Shown here in pieces: positions 12,346 to 25,100 of a stretch of DNA of 64,000 nt. The translations under genes were made by a program, and so were the position numbers. A model generated the notes under the pieces. It saw only the letters and a program-made list of their open reading frames with translations, had not been told where the DNA came from and ran no database searches. Location: assembly GCF_905475395.1 (NCBI RefSeq), contig NC_058339.1, forward strand, positions 18,236,001 to 18,300,000. Direction: 5' to 3'. Source of the stretch: Chrysoperla carnea. Lineage: Eukaryota > Arthropoda > Insecta > Neuroptera > Chrysopidae. Numbering within the stretch: position 1 is the first letter of the stretch; each line of letters begins with the position of its first letter.

Positions 12346-12700
12346 AGATACATTTATTTGCGCTCCCACCATATTTTTTTTATAGTTAATTTTTTATAAA
12401 TAAATCATAATCTAAAAAACTAAAAAAAGCAAAATAAATAATAGTAAATAAAAAAATCGCTTTTGTAACTAACTGAACTAAAAGATCATTTTATCGTTAA
12501 AAAGCGTGGGGTGCTTTTTAAGATATTTTAATATGACTTTACTTTTATCAATATCTGTTTATAAAATATTTACAATAATTGAAATTTAGCACCCCACGCT
12601 TTTTTACAATAAAATAATTTTTTGAATTTAAAAAAATTATTTTCCACCTTTTAGTTCAGCTAGTTACAAAAGCATCTTTTCTAGTTTTGAAACTATTATT
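12346..12700. mobile_element. Family E foldback element
   Basis: A left arm near 12455-12525 (TCGCTTTTGTAACTAACTGA, then AAAAAGCGTGGGGTGCT) is matched in reverse by a right arm near 12588-12690 (AGCACCCCACGCTTTTTTAC, then AGTTCAGCTAGTTACAAAAGC). Related pieces without the full palindrome lie at 2838-3020, 7095-7190 and 38748-38880. Confidence 0.75.
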
Positions 12701-15700
12701 TATTATTTTTACGACTGGCAACAGACCCATGTGTTTATATATCCACACATATACTTCCAAAACTTGATTTTAGATTTAAAAGACAGTAAACGACAAATTA
12801 ACGAAGTTCTAACATCCCATTTTCGCCTTTATTGTCTTATAATTGCCGTACATCAGTTTAAAGAAGAAAGAAAAGTCACTGAAGTTAGAAATATGCCAAA
12901 CTTAAGGCTTTGCCACAGATTCGTAGATCACTGCGATTGAAGTAATAAAACTGTTCCAAGATCTGTATATGGAAGTACCTAATAAAAAAGTATGTTAAGA
13001 AAACACTGAATTGAGGCTAGTCAATAGTTTACAAGTTTAGCGTCATATTGGTATAGAAGCGCACTTATCTGAAATATTTTTTTTAAAAGGATAACTGATT
13101 ATGATTTTGTACATGACATGATAAGATAATAGGTCAAAAGTGATTTTTTTCATTTAAACGTTTTTTAAATAACTGATAAATGAATTTTTATAAGGAAATT
13201 ATTCTTAAAAGTGTTTATTTTTAACCAAAATGTAAAGAAATATTATTTTTAGATAATTTCATTCAATAAAAAAGCTTAAGAAGCGGATTGATTTAAAAAT
13301 TTTTAATTTGATAATTTGTAGTTTTTTTTTCTTCAAATTAGATATCTTTAATTGTAAATCTTCTACTTCTGACCCCAAAATTTCAACATTTTTGAGTTTC
13401 ATGTTCACCCCTCGTTACCGATTCGCCAACAGGCGATTTTGTTTACTGAGCCACTTGAAACTTTTGTAAACTTCTAGCTGAGTGAAAATGGGTTTCGATT
13501 CGAAGTCTCAAAATTTTTTTATAGTAATATTTGCTGAGTTGTGAATAGGCCACCAAAAATTTTTAATTGCATTTTATCATTTGATCATATTTTAGTTTTA
13601 CTATGTACCATATGTGTACTATCCAAAAGGGTGTGGTTATATGTTTTCTATATAATAATCAATAAAAATACATAATTTACTTCAAATATTTATCTCTAAT
13701 TTAGAAAAAAAATTGATATTCCCCAACTAAATTTTATTATAGGCTATGAACACATATTCCTGCTGATAACTGTTGAACATTACCACAAAGTATTAAAAGT
13801 GACCTATTTATCACCATAACTATTTGTTGATATTTGTTTCCTGTTGCAAGTGTTCAAATTTACGTTAATTTAATGAGTGTATTTTATTTGTTGCTGATAT
13901 CTCTATTGAAAAAATTGATATGAATTTATATACTAGCCTATAAGGTAAACTGGTGGAATCAATTATATAGGGCTTCTAGGATATTCATCGAAGTATACGA
14001 AAAAGTGTTTTTAGAGATATATTGCAATTTTCAAATGGAATAAAATTTGGTAAATATTTCTGATTAATTTTGTACCGCGTTTAAAATAATGCCCAATGTT
14101 ATATATTATATCTGTCGCAGTCAATTATCTTAATTAACCGTTCAGTTAACGGTCTAGCCTTTTTACTAAACGGCGCCGTTCAAGTAACGCCCTTAATGAT
14201 ATGCAGCCGTAGCTTTAATAAAACATTTAATGAACTGACTGGCTGATCCTTAGGCCATTCATATAATATTATCATTTATTTAATCATGGGATCAAATAGC
14301 GTGGGAGAAATAAAGAAATGGAACTCTCTGAATTTTTATCGCTCTAGTTTGTATCTGAGTACTGCTGCGAAAATCAATTTTAAATAGTATCATACTTAGT
14401 TCCAAGTTTTTGTCACTGCATTCCTCCATTGTCCTTTTTTTGCGTCAACGCAAACAATTTAGGAGAAATAGAAACATTGATTGCCGGCCCCATATTGATA
14501 TTGTGTGGGCTCCAGCGCTAGGTGGCAGAAAGTGAAACTACATTCAAATGAATCAGCTAGGCAAGTAGTTAAACGTTATCGATCCAAGTCATTTGCCTAC
14601 ACACTACTAAGGGAAGTCCCACTTAAGCTCAAAGAATTCCCTACATGATTTTTCTCCTTTGTTGGATGGAAAATCTGATCATGTTGTTGATTAGGAGCAG
14701 CGTCTACAAAAGGGTTTGGCGTAAATGAAATCACTTAGGAGAAAAATTCAGCCATGGAAAAAAGTAATTTGTAAGAGCTGAAATTAAAACCTACAGCCTT
14801 ATAATTACCCAAATATAAATTTATGGAAGTACAAATTTTCATTATACCATTTGTTATCCTAAAATTATATTAAAATTTTTTTTTTTTAAATTCCGAAAAT
14901 ATAATTTATAAATCGATAAAATAATTTTTTAATATTTTAGCAAAACTTATAAATTAAATTTAAAAGTGTTGAAATCACCCAATTTCTATTTTTAAAGTAT
15001 GATTTAAAATGTAAATTTTTTTAAAAACATTATTTTCAGAATTTATGTCAAACATATGAAAATTTATTCATGAAAAACATGTATATAAACAATTAATAAT
15101 CTATATATAAATGACCTAATAATCAAAGCTGTATGTAATGTTTTCCAAAATTTATTAAAGTTCCCGCCATAATTCATTCAGACAACAATAATACGAAAAT
15201 ATAAAATACATGTTTATTACATACATACCAATAAAATAATCCAAAATTATGGAAAAAAAATCACTTAAAAAAAATTAAAATGGGAATAAAACTTTTCATT
15301 TAATGTTCACACGGTGAGAAACAATAATGTACTGACACTTTAAAAAAAAAAGATTTTGAAAAGTAATATTCGGCGCCGCGCCGATAAAATATTAAATGAC
15401 GCGCGCTACTGCTAGCTGCACCTTCTCAGCTATATAAAATATTTTTGTTTTACTTAAATGTTATTAAATTGTTTGTACAATCGTTTTAAATATATTTATT
15501 TATATCCCATGATAAAATTAATATAACGTAATTTTTTAATCGTGCTTAGTGTACGTGATCTTTGCAATGGTTTTTATTTCAACAGTAGTGGGTGTTTTAT
15601 GTTCACATATTTTATTTGTGTATTGTTGTATTATTTTAATATATTCATTACAAAATAAGACAAAAAGCTCGTTAAAAAGTCGAGAGAAAAATCAATTCAG

Positions 15701-17044
15701 TCAGTTTAGAAGGTCCCGCGAGTTTTGGTGAGCTGTACAGGTAAATTTACGAAGACAAAAAAAGGAAAGTGAAGAAATAGAAAAAAATGTAATAAAGTAG
15801 ACAAATTTTTGGCCAAAGGGCATATCAGGAGGCCCCAGATAAATTAACGAAGACTAAAAAAAGGGAAAGCAGTGAGTTTAGGCCAGGCATGGGCGAGTTA
15901 TTTTAAGCCAAAGTCACCATTGTTATAAGTTTATTGCGTACTATAAAGTTTATTGTGTGTCTCTTTATTCAAGTCCGCATTGCTCCTAGAGAAGGAAGCG
16001 AGACGAGAATACGACTCTTCAACCTATTTCAGTTTCTCAATGGTAATGAGATAGGTAGAAAAAAATGTTGTCTCTCTGTCTTACTCGTACTATTGGTTGA
16101 CACTGGTTAGGGTATCACTGTCTTACTCGTATGTTAGTTACGGAAGTCTGAGTGGTTTCTCCAAGCCACGCTTACCCATGCATGGTTTAGGCCAAAGGGC
16201 ACCCCAGAAAACTTCAGGTAGAGTAAAAGAAAACACACACTCACAATCTCGTTGTTAGAAATTGTTACATGTGTTGACTTAATCCACTACTGATCATTTC
16301 CTTGTCTAGACAGGTATCAAACATCGTAGCTCATAAATATCACTGTGATAAACAGTGATAATTTTGTAAAAATTCCAAATTAAAGGCTTTTTTTTTTTTT
16401 TTAATTCGACTGATACATTTATTTTATCAATGTGGAAACTCGGTAGGCAATTCGCTTTACTTATATACAAAGTGTTGAAGTTTCGAGTATAAAAAACATC
16501 ATTTTTCAACTTACCTCATCGTTTTGAAATGTAACATATTGATAGTGACGTTGTTATCACTTCACTATGGGAACCACGACAAAATCAAAATAGTTTATTC
16601 TTTCCATTCGTGTTCGATAATGCTCTAATCACGATAATTGTTTCGCCTAACTATGACAAATTCATTTACCTGTCGGGTTTCCATTCAAGATATCAAAGTC
16701 TGCAGTCACAAAAATCACTACTTAGTGGTGGGTAAAAAATATGATGCCATTTTTAAGTTTTAAACATAGCGTTAAATGTTGGGTAGGTAAAGTATGAAAA
16801 ACGAGACGTGATATATATGTATCCTCGGATCAAGCAACGTGTTGTATATGTATCCTCGGATAATTGTTACGCACTTAATTTTACAATTATATTCTCTTTT
16901 ACAATTATATTAAATTTTATTTACCACCAGTCATTCCGGATAAATGAAAATACCAACTGAACGTGTTAGTTACTAGGCCCTCAGAGAAGTTTCAATAAGC
17001 GGGACATCCTAGTACCAAACATATACCATACAGTGTTGGGATCC

Positions 17045-17081
17045 ATCAAGTAATTAAGAACAACGCTCTTAATTACTTGAT
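17045..17081. repeat. Perfect 15-bp hairpin
   Basis: ATCAAGTAATTAAGA at 17045-17059 is followed after a 7-base loop by its exact complement at 17067-17081. It could be a MITE remnant. I see no terminator context. Confidence 0.7.
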
Positions 17082-17445
17082 AAAGCCGGGCTATTAAAAA
17101 TTTAAAATGAATAAAATTCGTTTTCCATACGGATTAATTTATATATTATATCCTTTATTAAAAAATTAATAAACTTAATTATTTTGCCAACAAAAAATAT
17201 CTATAAAATAAAAAAAGTCGCTTCCGTTTTACGAATTTTATCGCAAACAAAATGTTTTACATTGAAAAAACATGTACATTTGATTAAAAAAAACAATACA
17301 ATATAATTAATATTCAATTAAAACATAAAATAAGTATTTTTTTAAATATTATTATTTCGTTTTCATAAATTAACAAAGAAATCATTTGTAAGAAATTAAG
17401 GAGTTTTACGATATAGTGTTAATTCTTAAAAAGCATCATGAAAAT

Positions 17446-17953
17446 TTAAGGATGTTCCAGCATGGTATTTGCAGTTTCTATGTTAAAGCAATGGTACAAT
17501 TTTTTTTTCGACAGAATTTAACGAAAAATTAAATTTAAGAATTTAATAATGCTTACTATTATTTCCCAAAGTTTCAGAAATTTTGACCGTTTAAAATGGG
17601 AAATAATTATGCCAACGTCCCAATTTCGATCAATTTACGTCAAAATTAATATCTCGAAAGTGAAAATTAATTTCTAATTTTTTTTTTTAGAATTGTATTG
17701 TATAAACATTTTTTTCTACTTTTTCTTCAATATATAATAATATCATAAAAAATAGTTGGAGAGACCGGACATTTTACATGCTTTAAATGGGACATGACCC
17801 TCAAAATCGCGAACTTTGTCTTTAAATATCTCGCGATCTAAACGGTCAAAAATTATGAAATTTTAGGAATTCATAAATAAAGCTATTATAAACCCGAGAA
17901 ACAAAATTCGGCCAAATCTGTCGAAAAGTGATTTCATGCTGGTACTACCTTAA
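17446..17953. mobile_element. TTAA-bounded non-autonomous element (508 bp)
   Basis: It is flanked by TTAA at 17446-17449 and 17950-17953. The inner ends are imperfect inverted repeats: GGATGTTCCAGCATG on the left, and on the right the complement of GGTAGTACCAGCATGA. TTAA duplication with short TIRs fits a piggyBac-type MITE. There is no ORF. Confidence 0.6.
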
Positions 17954-18799
17954 TTCAGTAAAATCTTTTATAGAAAACGAGTTTAAATTATCTCTTGTGT
18001 TTTTTATGTTATAGTTAGGTCACGCGGACAGACAAGAAGGCGAACATCGCTCAACAACGAAATAGGCAAATACTAAGCAGTATGCAACATTCCAAAATAA
18101 AATAATCCTTTCATTTTGCAGTGTTATTTGTATATACAGCGATGTATGCCCAACTTGATACTTGCCTATGTTCGTTGATGAGTAATTTTCGTCTACAGCT
18201 ACTAATAAAAGCTCTACTTGAATGTATGATGAAGGACTTTGGATTCTGGATGGGCAAAAGAGGCAAGAAGTCTTGAAACTGTAAATTAGATATATCATTT
18301 AAAAAAAACAACTTTATTCTACTTCTGAATCTATCAACAGTGTCGCGCTGACAGTTTCCGTTTTCAAATAATTTTTCACTGACAATTTTTTACTGTTTCA
18401 AAAGTTATCTTTCCATCACAATCCAAAAGACCTTCGCCATATCATAAACTTTAATTTCCCCACAAAATGATCGTATTATCTGTTATTTTGAAAAAAGTAA
18501 ATCACACTATTTAATAACCCTAAACATAAAACTCTTTAATTTTTATTTACACAGAAGTATTGACAAAGGAGTTAGACTATAAATAGAGTACTTTGTCTAT
18601 GAATATTTCATCAAATATTTTCTTTGATGGCCAGAATGGGTTATTCAAGATCTAAAAGGAATTTAGTTCTATAAATACCATCGACATAAGAGTCTGATAG
18701 ACATTATAATAAAGTTTTAGCAGCCACAGAGGCGGGTCATGAATTTGTGGGGCTTAGGGCTAATACCAGACCATAACGAGGGTTCGCTGTTCAATAAGT

Positions 18800-19215
18800 G
18801 GTATCAAAAAGTACCATATTGGCAATTTTGATAAACCAAGAATGTAATCCTACTTAATTTGAGTCATACTTTTCAAATTTGTGATCAAAATTTACCTTGC
18901 TGTAAAAGATTTCCAGAATGTGCATCCTGGTTCCAGAATTAAGCACATAAGTGATAGCGAAAAATTGACATCACAGCTAAAAAAATGACCCAAAATTAGT
19001 GGCTTACAAAAAAAATTCCAATAAGATCGGATCAAATTTACCTGTGTTATCAAAAAATCGAATTATTTAACTTTATGACGTCATCAGAATCAAAAAAATT
19101 TAATTTTGCTCTATCACATCCTAATTTTGATAAACCAAGTATGTAATCCTACTAAATTTGTGATCAAAATTAACGTAGTTCTGATAGGTTTCCATGAATG
19201 TGTACAAAGAGCAAC
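18800..19215 (-). repeat. Family C tandem-type repeat (one full unit plus part)
   Basis: In reverse orientation it carries the family C blocks: GATAAACCAAG(A/T)ATGTAATC twice, about 305 bp apart, the TGACGTCA core at 19076-19083, and the GAATTAAGCACATAAGTGAT block. It matches 47755-48430 and 55990-56595. Confidence 0.8.
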
Positions 19216-19600
19216 TGTATACGTTATTATTGCAAAATAAATTGACAGGTTAGTATAGTTGTGATATATAAATTATAAAGCAAAATCTTAACATTTTTCT
19301 GGAGACTTGTACCATTTATATCCACGGGGCCCTGGACTGCAGCCTGAAAATCCCTTAAGAAGATCCACCCCTGAGCGGCCATAAGGAAAATAAATGATAA
19401 AATATCACAAATACAATAGTTTTGGAAAACAAAACAACTATCTATAAAATTAAAAGTTTTTATGATTGATTTTTCCCTCAAAAACAGATACCGCCATAGT
19501 AATTTAAATATGAAATTCTCTACGCAAAACAAGCAAATATGCCCGAATAAACTGTCATCAATCAACTGTTATTCACTAGTATGAATGAACAGTCTAATCA

Positions 19601-19990
19601 ACAAGTGAAAATGGTTGGAATCTGAGTTAATGGTTGATACCTATATCATTGGATACTAAAGTTTTGTCTTTATTTGCGCCTTCACGAAAAACCAATCATA
19701 TTAACGAAAAAATGTTCTATGTCTAATGATTTGCAAGACCCAATTGATCTTTCGTGTTGCGAATTTACGAACTCAAACTAATTTTTTACGTTCTGAACAC
19801 TCTATCCAAATTTCAACTTGATATATTTCATTGTTTTTCAGTCATGGTGCTAACAGACGGACGGACAGATGGATGGACAATCGTAAATGGAGTAATTAGT
19901 CTATTTATGAACACCTATACCAAAATTTTGTTCGTATCATCAATATTTCTAAGCGTTACAAACTTGGGACTAAAATTAATATACCACAGA
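19601..19990 (-). repeat. Family A repeat, reverse, internally deleted
   Basis: It starts with the reversed 3' terminal block (ACAAGTGAAAA) and ends at the reversed CCCAAGTTTGTAACGC block and TAATATACC. The GACGGACGGACAGATGGATG run is the reversed short-period tract of the family. Confidence 0.8.
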
Positions 19991-20781
19991 CTAGGTACTG
20001 TTCTATTTAAAAGGTTTACGACTGCTTATAACTGCTTTAAGCCTACTAATTGATGATTTTTCCAATACTGTGATTTTTTTTTTATAAGATTGGCGCCATA
20101 TTTAAATTATCATGACTAAACCTATCTACGACGTAACTAATTTTTCCAGTCTAAATCCAGCTAAAAAAAACATAAAACAAATCATACAAAATTACAATTT
20201 TACAAAACTATGTAGGTAATCTAACTATAGTTAATTTCACATGTAAAGCTTTCACTTCAGTAAAACTTGATTAGAAAAACAAAAACAACATTTACGCTTG
20301 ACGTTTTAATTAATGATGATCTATTTCGATAAGTATTTTACTACAAAGGTTCATATTTTTATAGTTCAGAATTCGTAAAAAAATTACAAAAGTATATAAA
20401 TATATTATTTTTTGTTTGTAAAATTTAAAAAAGAAAACACCGTGAATGAATTTTTTTTTAATAGAAAAAAACACAATAATTAATTTTAAAGCTAGCAATT
20501 AATTTAAGAATTAAAAAAATATATTATTATTATTAATTTGAACTTAATTAAGTGCATTTATAAGTGACATTATATATGTTTTCTTTTTTTTTGTTTTGTA
20601 TATTTACATTTACATTTATTGTATTCTTAAATACGTATTAAATTACTTATTTTTTCAATTCCGTGGACGGAACAAATTGCGAGTGACTCACATGAATTAT
20701 TTAACATTTCATATAGGGTAAATCTGTCCAAAAATACGCATTTTTTATTATTATTATCATATTTCAAAAATTTTTTTGGAT

Positions 20782-20945
20782 GCGATATGATGAATGAGAG
20801 AGAAGACTGCCAGTTAGTACCTATGTATCATTGTTATAGTCATATGTCATAATCATATGATGCAATATCTAGCCAATGACATATAGATTAGACAAAGACA
20901 CATAAGGTACTAAGTGGCAGTCTTGTCTCTCATTCATCATATCGC
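20782..20945. mobile_element. MITE with 45-bp inverted ends
   Basis: GCGATATGATGAATGAGAGA at 20782 is mirrored by TCTCTCATTCATCATATCGC ending at 20945. The pairing continues inward through AAGACTGCCAGTTAGTACCT for about 45 bp. The centre holds a second short palindrome around TCATATG. The whole element is 164 bp. Confidence 0.8.
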
Positions 20946-21007
20946 AAGTTATGGACCATGGCGTTCTCTATGTATAATATTCTATAGTATAAACTCCAAA
21001 AACATTT

Positions 21008-21180
21008 TTAGGGTTCCGTACCCGCAGGGTAACCAACGGAACACTATTACTAAGATTCCGCTGTCCGTCTGTCTGTCAGCAGGCAGTATCTCCTGCAGGG
21101 TAATACTTATAAGCCGTTATAACAACACAATAATGAAAACCAATATAAAAAATTCCAAAATGGCCACTATACAAAATTAT
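21008..21180 (+). repeat. Fragment of a widespread arthropod repeat (AGGGTTCCGTACC type)
   Basis: It begins AGGGTTCCGTACCCGCAGGG and continues CTATTACTAAGATTCCGCTG, then a CTGTCCGTCTGTCTGTC run and TATAACAACACAATAATGAA. I recognise this block order from repeats described in many insects and other arthropods. That is memory and was not searched. Confidence 0.6.
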
Positions 21181-21265
21181 TTTTTAAATTTAGGTATACG
21201 CGAGCCTGAATTTAGACTCAGTCTTGACCGGTTTTATTGTTTTTGGTGATGATATTGTACTGACT

Positions 21266-21480
21266 TATACAGGGTGTTATTGATAGCAGAAAAGTATACC
21301 AGTAAATTAAGCTTATCAAGACAAATAAAAAAAGGAAAAGCTCTTTACCAAATTTTTTTGATCTAGAATCTCCCGAATCAGGCTTCAGATCGAAATTTGG
21401 TAAATAGCTTTTCCATTTGTCTTGATAAGCTTAATTTACTGGTATACTTTTCTGCTATCAATAACAGAACACCGTGTATA
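21266..21480. mobile_element. MITE with about 57-bp inverted ends
   Basis: The left end TATACAGGGTGTTATTGATA is mirrored on the right by TATCAATAACAGAACACCGT and GTATA. The inner parts pair exactly: AAGTATACCAGTAAATTAAG against CTTAATTTACTGGTATACTT. Terminal pieces of relatives occur at 30003-30060, 38265-38282 and 47150-47200. Confidence 0.85.
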
Positions 21481-22014
21481 ACAAAATCAATGCTTTAATC
21501 TTAGGCTACAGACCTTCTAAAAATACGCACTAAAAGAGTCTAATATTACAAGAGAAAAAAATAAAGTGTCGTTCAACAAAAGCTTTCCAATATTCAAACC
21601 AGAGAAATTAGTACTTTACAGATAGTCAAACCAGAGTTTTCTCAATTGACTTTGTTTGCAAAAGTATTAATAGTTTTTCAAGGAAAGCCTAGATTTAAAA
21701 AAATATTGCGTGGTGTCTGCCGGAGAGCCTAAATGTCCATACATTAATGCATATTCTTAGGCAATGTGTATTCTTGGATAGTTTTACTTCAGGTATTTAT
21801 ATCATTGCAATAATTATATCAGAAAATTAACCATTAAACTATTTTAATTCCAAATTTTCGTTAAACTTCTTTTTTCCACTTGTGTTTATTATCTTTTTCC
21901 GAATTTGACTAGACAAATAAAAACTAAAAATGATTTGAAGTATAGTTTCTTTGTTCATAAAAATTTTTTTTCTAATATAATCAGTACAAAGTAAATAACT
22001 TAAATTCTAAGTAA

Positions 22015-22035
22015 TTTATTAGAATTCTATTTATT
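22015..22035 (-). terminator. Candidate poly(A) signals of gene 1
   Basis: Two minus-strand AATAAA hexamers lie at 22035-22030 and 22020-22015, about 37 and 51 nt downstream of the gene 1 stop codon. Such hexamers are common by chance in AT-rich DNA, but the position is right. Confidence 0.45.
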
Positions 22036-22071
22036 TTCGATATATTGTACAAAATAATTTCTGTATGATGT

Positions 22072-22161
22072 TTATTGACCAACGCGATTGTTGTTTTTCC
22101 ACTCGATATATAATAAATAAGCGCCAAGTGCATATGCTAATGTGTTGAATAAACCAAAAAT
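22072..22161 (-). CDS. Gene 1 coding exon 4 with stop (residues 153-181)
   Basis: The acceptor TTTTTTTTACAG precedes 22161. The exon reads IFGLFNTLAYALGAYLLYIE, which is helix 4, then WKNNNRVGQ and TAA at 22074-22072. This is the typical short last exon of the family. Confidence 0.9.
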   Translation of the reverse strand: MFGLFNTLAYALGAYLLYIEWKNNNRVGQ

Positions 22162-25100
22162 CTGTAAAAAAAAGAATAAATAACATTTAATTCATTTTTT
22201 GAAATTGAGAATTTGTAAATAATATTTCTAGGATTATATTTATAAGAATTATATTTTGATTAAATGCTTAGTTTAGGTCCATATCCAAGCACTTGCATAA
22301 TTCCGTACACTTCCGTAAACATAAAGAAATAAAGAATGGATTTATCTTGTCAAAAATTCCTTGTTTTCGTTAAATAAATAAAAAATTTGTCAAATCAAAT
22401 TTAACATTGGGTCTCCGTAGATTAATTGGATTATTACCCATTTGTTTTCACTTGATAGTCGAATGTTTAATTTTACTTGCATTTGTTGTGTCTGGCATGT
22501 TAGAAAAAAGTTTATAATTTTCCTTTCGTTATAAGCAACAATTTTTGAATAAACAATATAGGTATAGCGTGCTTTATTTATATCATTTATTTACAATGCT
22601 TGCATGAAAGTTAATAACTCTTTCTTATCAAACTCAATTTTTCATTGTTTGTAAAATAAATATGTAATTTTTTTAAATTCTAGCCCAGTCAATAAACACT
22701 AAAACTGTCCTAAATCTCCGAAACGTCATGAAAAGTCTCGACTTTGAGGATTTTTTTAATTATTTGAAATAAGAAGCATAATAATTGGGGCGCCAAAAGT
22801 TATGAGAATTTTCTATGCAATTAAAGGAGAGAAACTTTAAGCTTTTCTCGTAGAAACGATTTCTTTCATACTTTGATTATCGAAAGGTATTGAAAAAAAC
22901 ACATGGATAACTATTACGAACTGATGGTCTTAAAGACTGCTATTTGGATATTTTTTAATTACATATTTGGGATTTTATATGGTTAATGGGGGTTTTTTGT
23001 GTCTGGTAAAGCAGTGTCTTCAAATTTTAGCTACATCGCATATTCCGTTTTCAAATATTTAAAAAAATAAATTTCAAAACTTCAACTTTAGGACGATCGC
23101 TTAGCTTAACTACTTAGGTAGGCTACTGAGCTACTTTACTTACATAGGTAAGTTTAATAAAATTGGCTTATTTTGAGCTGTACTATATACGTGATAGAAA
23201 GTTAAATCAACCTGTTAGAGACAGTCTTGTGTCTAGTCTCATGGTTTTTCAGAAAAATTACAGTTTTTTTTACTAACTGTCAATTTTCCTGTCTGGAAAT
23301 GCATCTTATTCTGTTACCATCATACACTGTACCATTATTTGGTAGAAAAATTAAGCGAAATTAAGTTATTGAACTTTCAAATAGAGAGGAAAATACTGTT
23401 TAGTATATAATTTAATGAAGGTCATTCGTATACACGATTAATTCAAATACATATTTTATGCAGGTTGATAGAGATAAATGTCTAAAATTTTCTCTAAGTA
23501 TCGTCCTCTGGCTGTTAGCCTCTAATATCTCTTTTACAAAATTTCCTTCTGAGCAGTTTTTTCATTCCCATAATACCGGAAAAACGTAGGTTTGAAAATT
23601 TTTCAACAGCCGGCTAATTTTTACACAATTGTTAAATAAATATTGTTAAAATTAAATGCGCATACTGGCCTACATATTTTATGATTCGTTTTCTCAGTCC
23701 TATGCCATAAACATATCAATTTAACGACTATATGATTTATTATGAACACTTTTTTTTTTTTAATTTTTTGGACTTCAAATGAAACGTCGAATGCAATAAA
23801 ATAATTGGGCCAAATATATAACATTAATTTTTATTTCATGACATATATATTACTAATAAGGCCACTATTATTCTGTTTTATGCTATTCAATTATCTTGCA
23901 TTCAAGAAAATAGCAAATGGTTGTTCATATTTTTTCAATAGGCCGTTTTCTTGACGTGTTTTCTGTTTTCCACATTGGAAACGCTTCAATTTCCAAAATT
24001 TTAAAGAATGAAAATGTTTCAAAGTTTCGTAAGAGTGTTCGTCACGAAATCATACCTCCCTCTTTACTGTAGACTATATGCAGATCAAATTTGTGTCCAC
24101 GACATATGTGTAAGTACAAAGTTTGAAACATACAAATTGATTATGGTTTATTTTTCAACAGGATTTTCGTTTTGTATCTATAAATAAGCCATCCAATATT
24201 TATGTATACCTTTTCACTTTACATACATACAGACATACACACAACATACCAACAGTAAGTTTGCATAATTTTAACCTAGATATCTTATTATCAACAAGTT
24301 GTAATTAATGTGAAAGTTTTCTATTCACTATTCGTATCAAAACAAAAAGAAAATATAATTTAGAAGACATTTTTTAGTCAAATTTTCCCCAAAAAGATAG
24401 ACTTATGCATATTATCAAAGGGGAGCAGGGAAAGGGGGTGTTATAAATCCGTTACATGACTCCTTGAACACATTGTACCCTTTAGTTCAAATGAGCTGAA
24501 ATTCGGTTACGTAAAAACTGCTTTATTGGACATTTGTATTACTTTGATCTTCAGTAAAATCTCCCCAAATTGAGCAAGAGAGTTGGAAATTGACTGACAA
24601 TCAATGGGACCAGGACTACCATGCCGTATCTATTTCAAGAAGAAATTTAATTACATGATCGCATATAGGTAGATAAATAATATATAGGAACAAATATTGT
24701 AATAATAGTTGAGAGATAACCAAAAATATTTATTTCAATACCTGTTAAATCACGATTCACGACCCTACCCAAATTTTTATATAATTACTTTCTGTTAAAT
24801 GTCTTCACTTCAACAAAGGCGCCAAGAGAATAGATTTTTGGTGGGGAATCGCTGTAATACAAATATTCAAGAGATAAACTGAAAAAGACCTATAAAACTA
24901 AAAGTTAAACCATAATTTTTAAACAGTAATTAAATCTTGTTTTTCACAATTTGTTCAAAGTTCACAAATAAGCCGCAATATGCTCCCACCTGCTATCGTG
25001 CTTCAAACGCCTTTGAATTTTACTACAAAGGTGTATTTCTATTATAGACTTGCCATTAACCAAATTGGGCATGTGTCAAGACAAGCATTAATTGGTTCAG

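Larger units (their letters stand above)
10343..22014. other. Region between gene 2 and gene 1, no coding gene supported
   Basis: It holds family A, C and E pieces, a TTAA-bounded element and two MITEs listed separately. It must contain the upstream untranslated exon and promoter of gene 2 unless these lie further away. The remaining stretches (13000-15300, 21500-22000) show no gene. Confidence 0.55.

Noticed and set aside
19754..20053. 99-codon plus-strand ORF
   Set aside because: It lies in a reversed family A repeat; other copies do not keep the frame.
20914..21249. 111-codon plus-strand ORF
   Set aside because: It runs from the arm of a MITE into the AGGGTTCCGTACC repeat and shows no domain.
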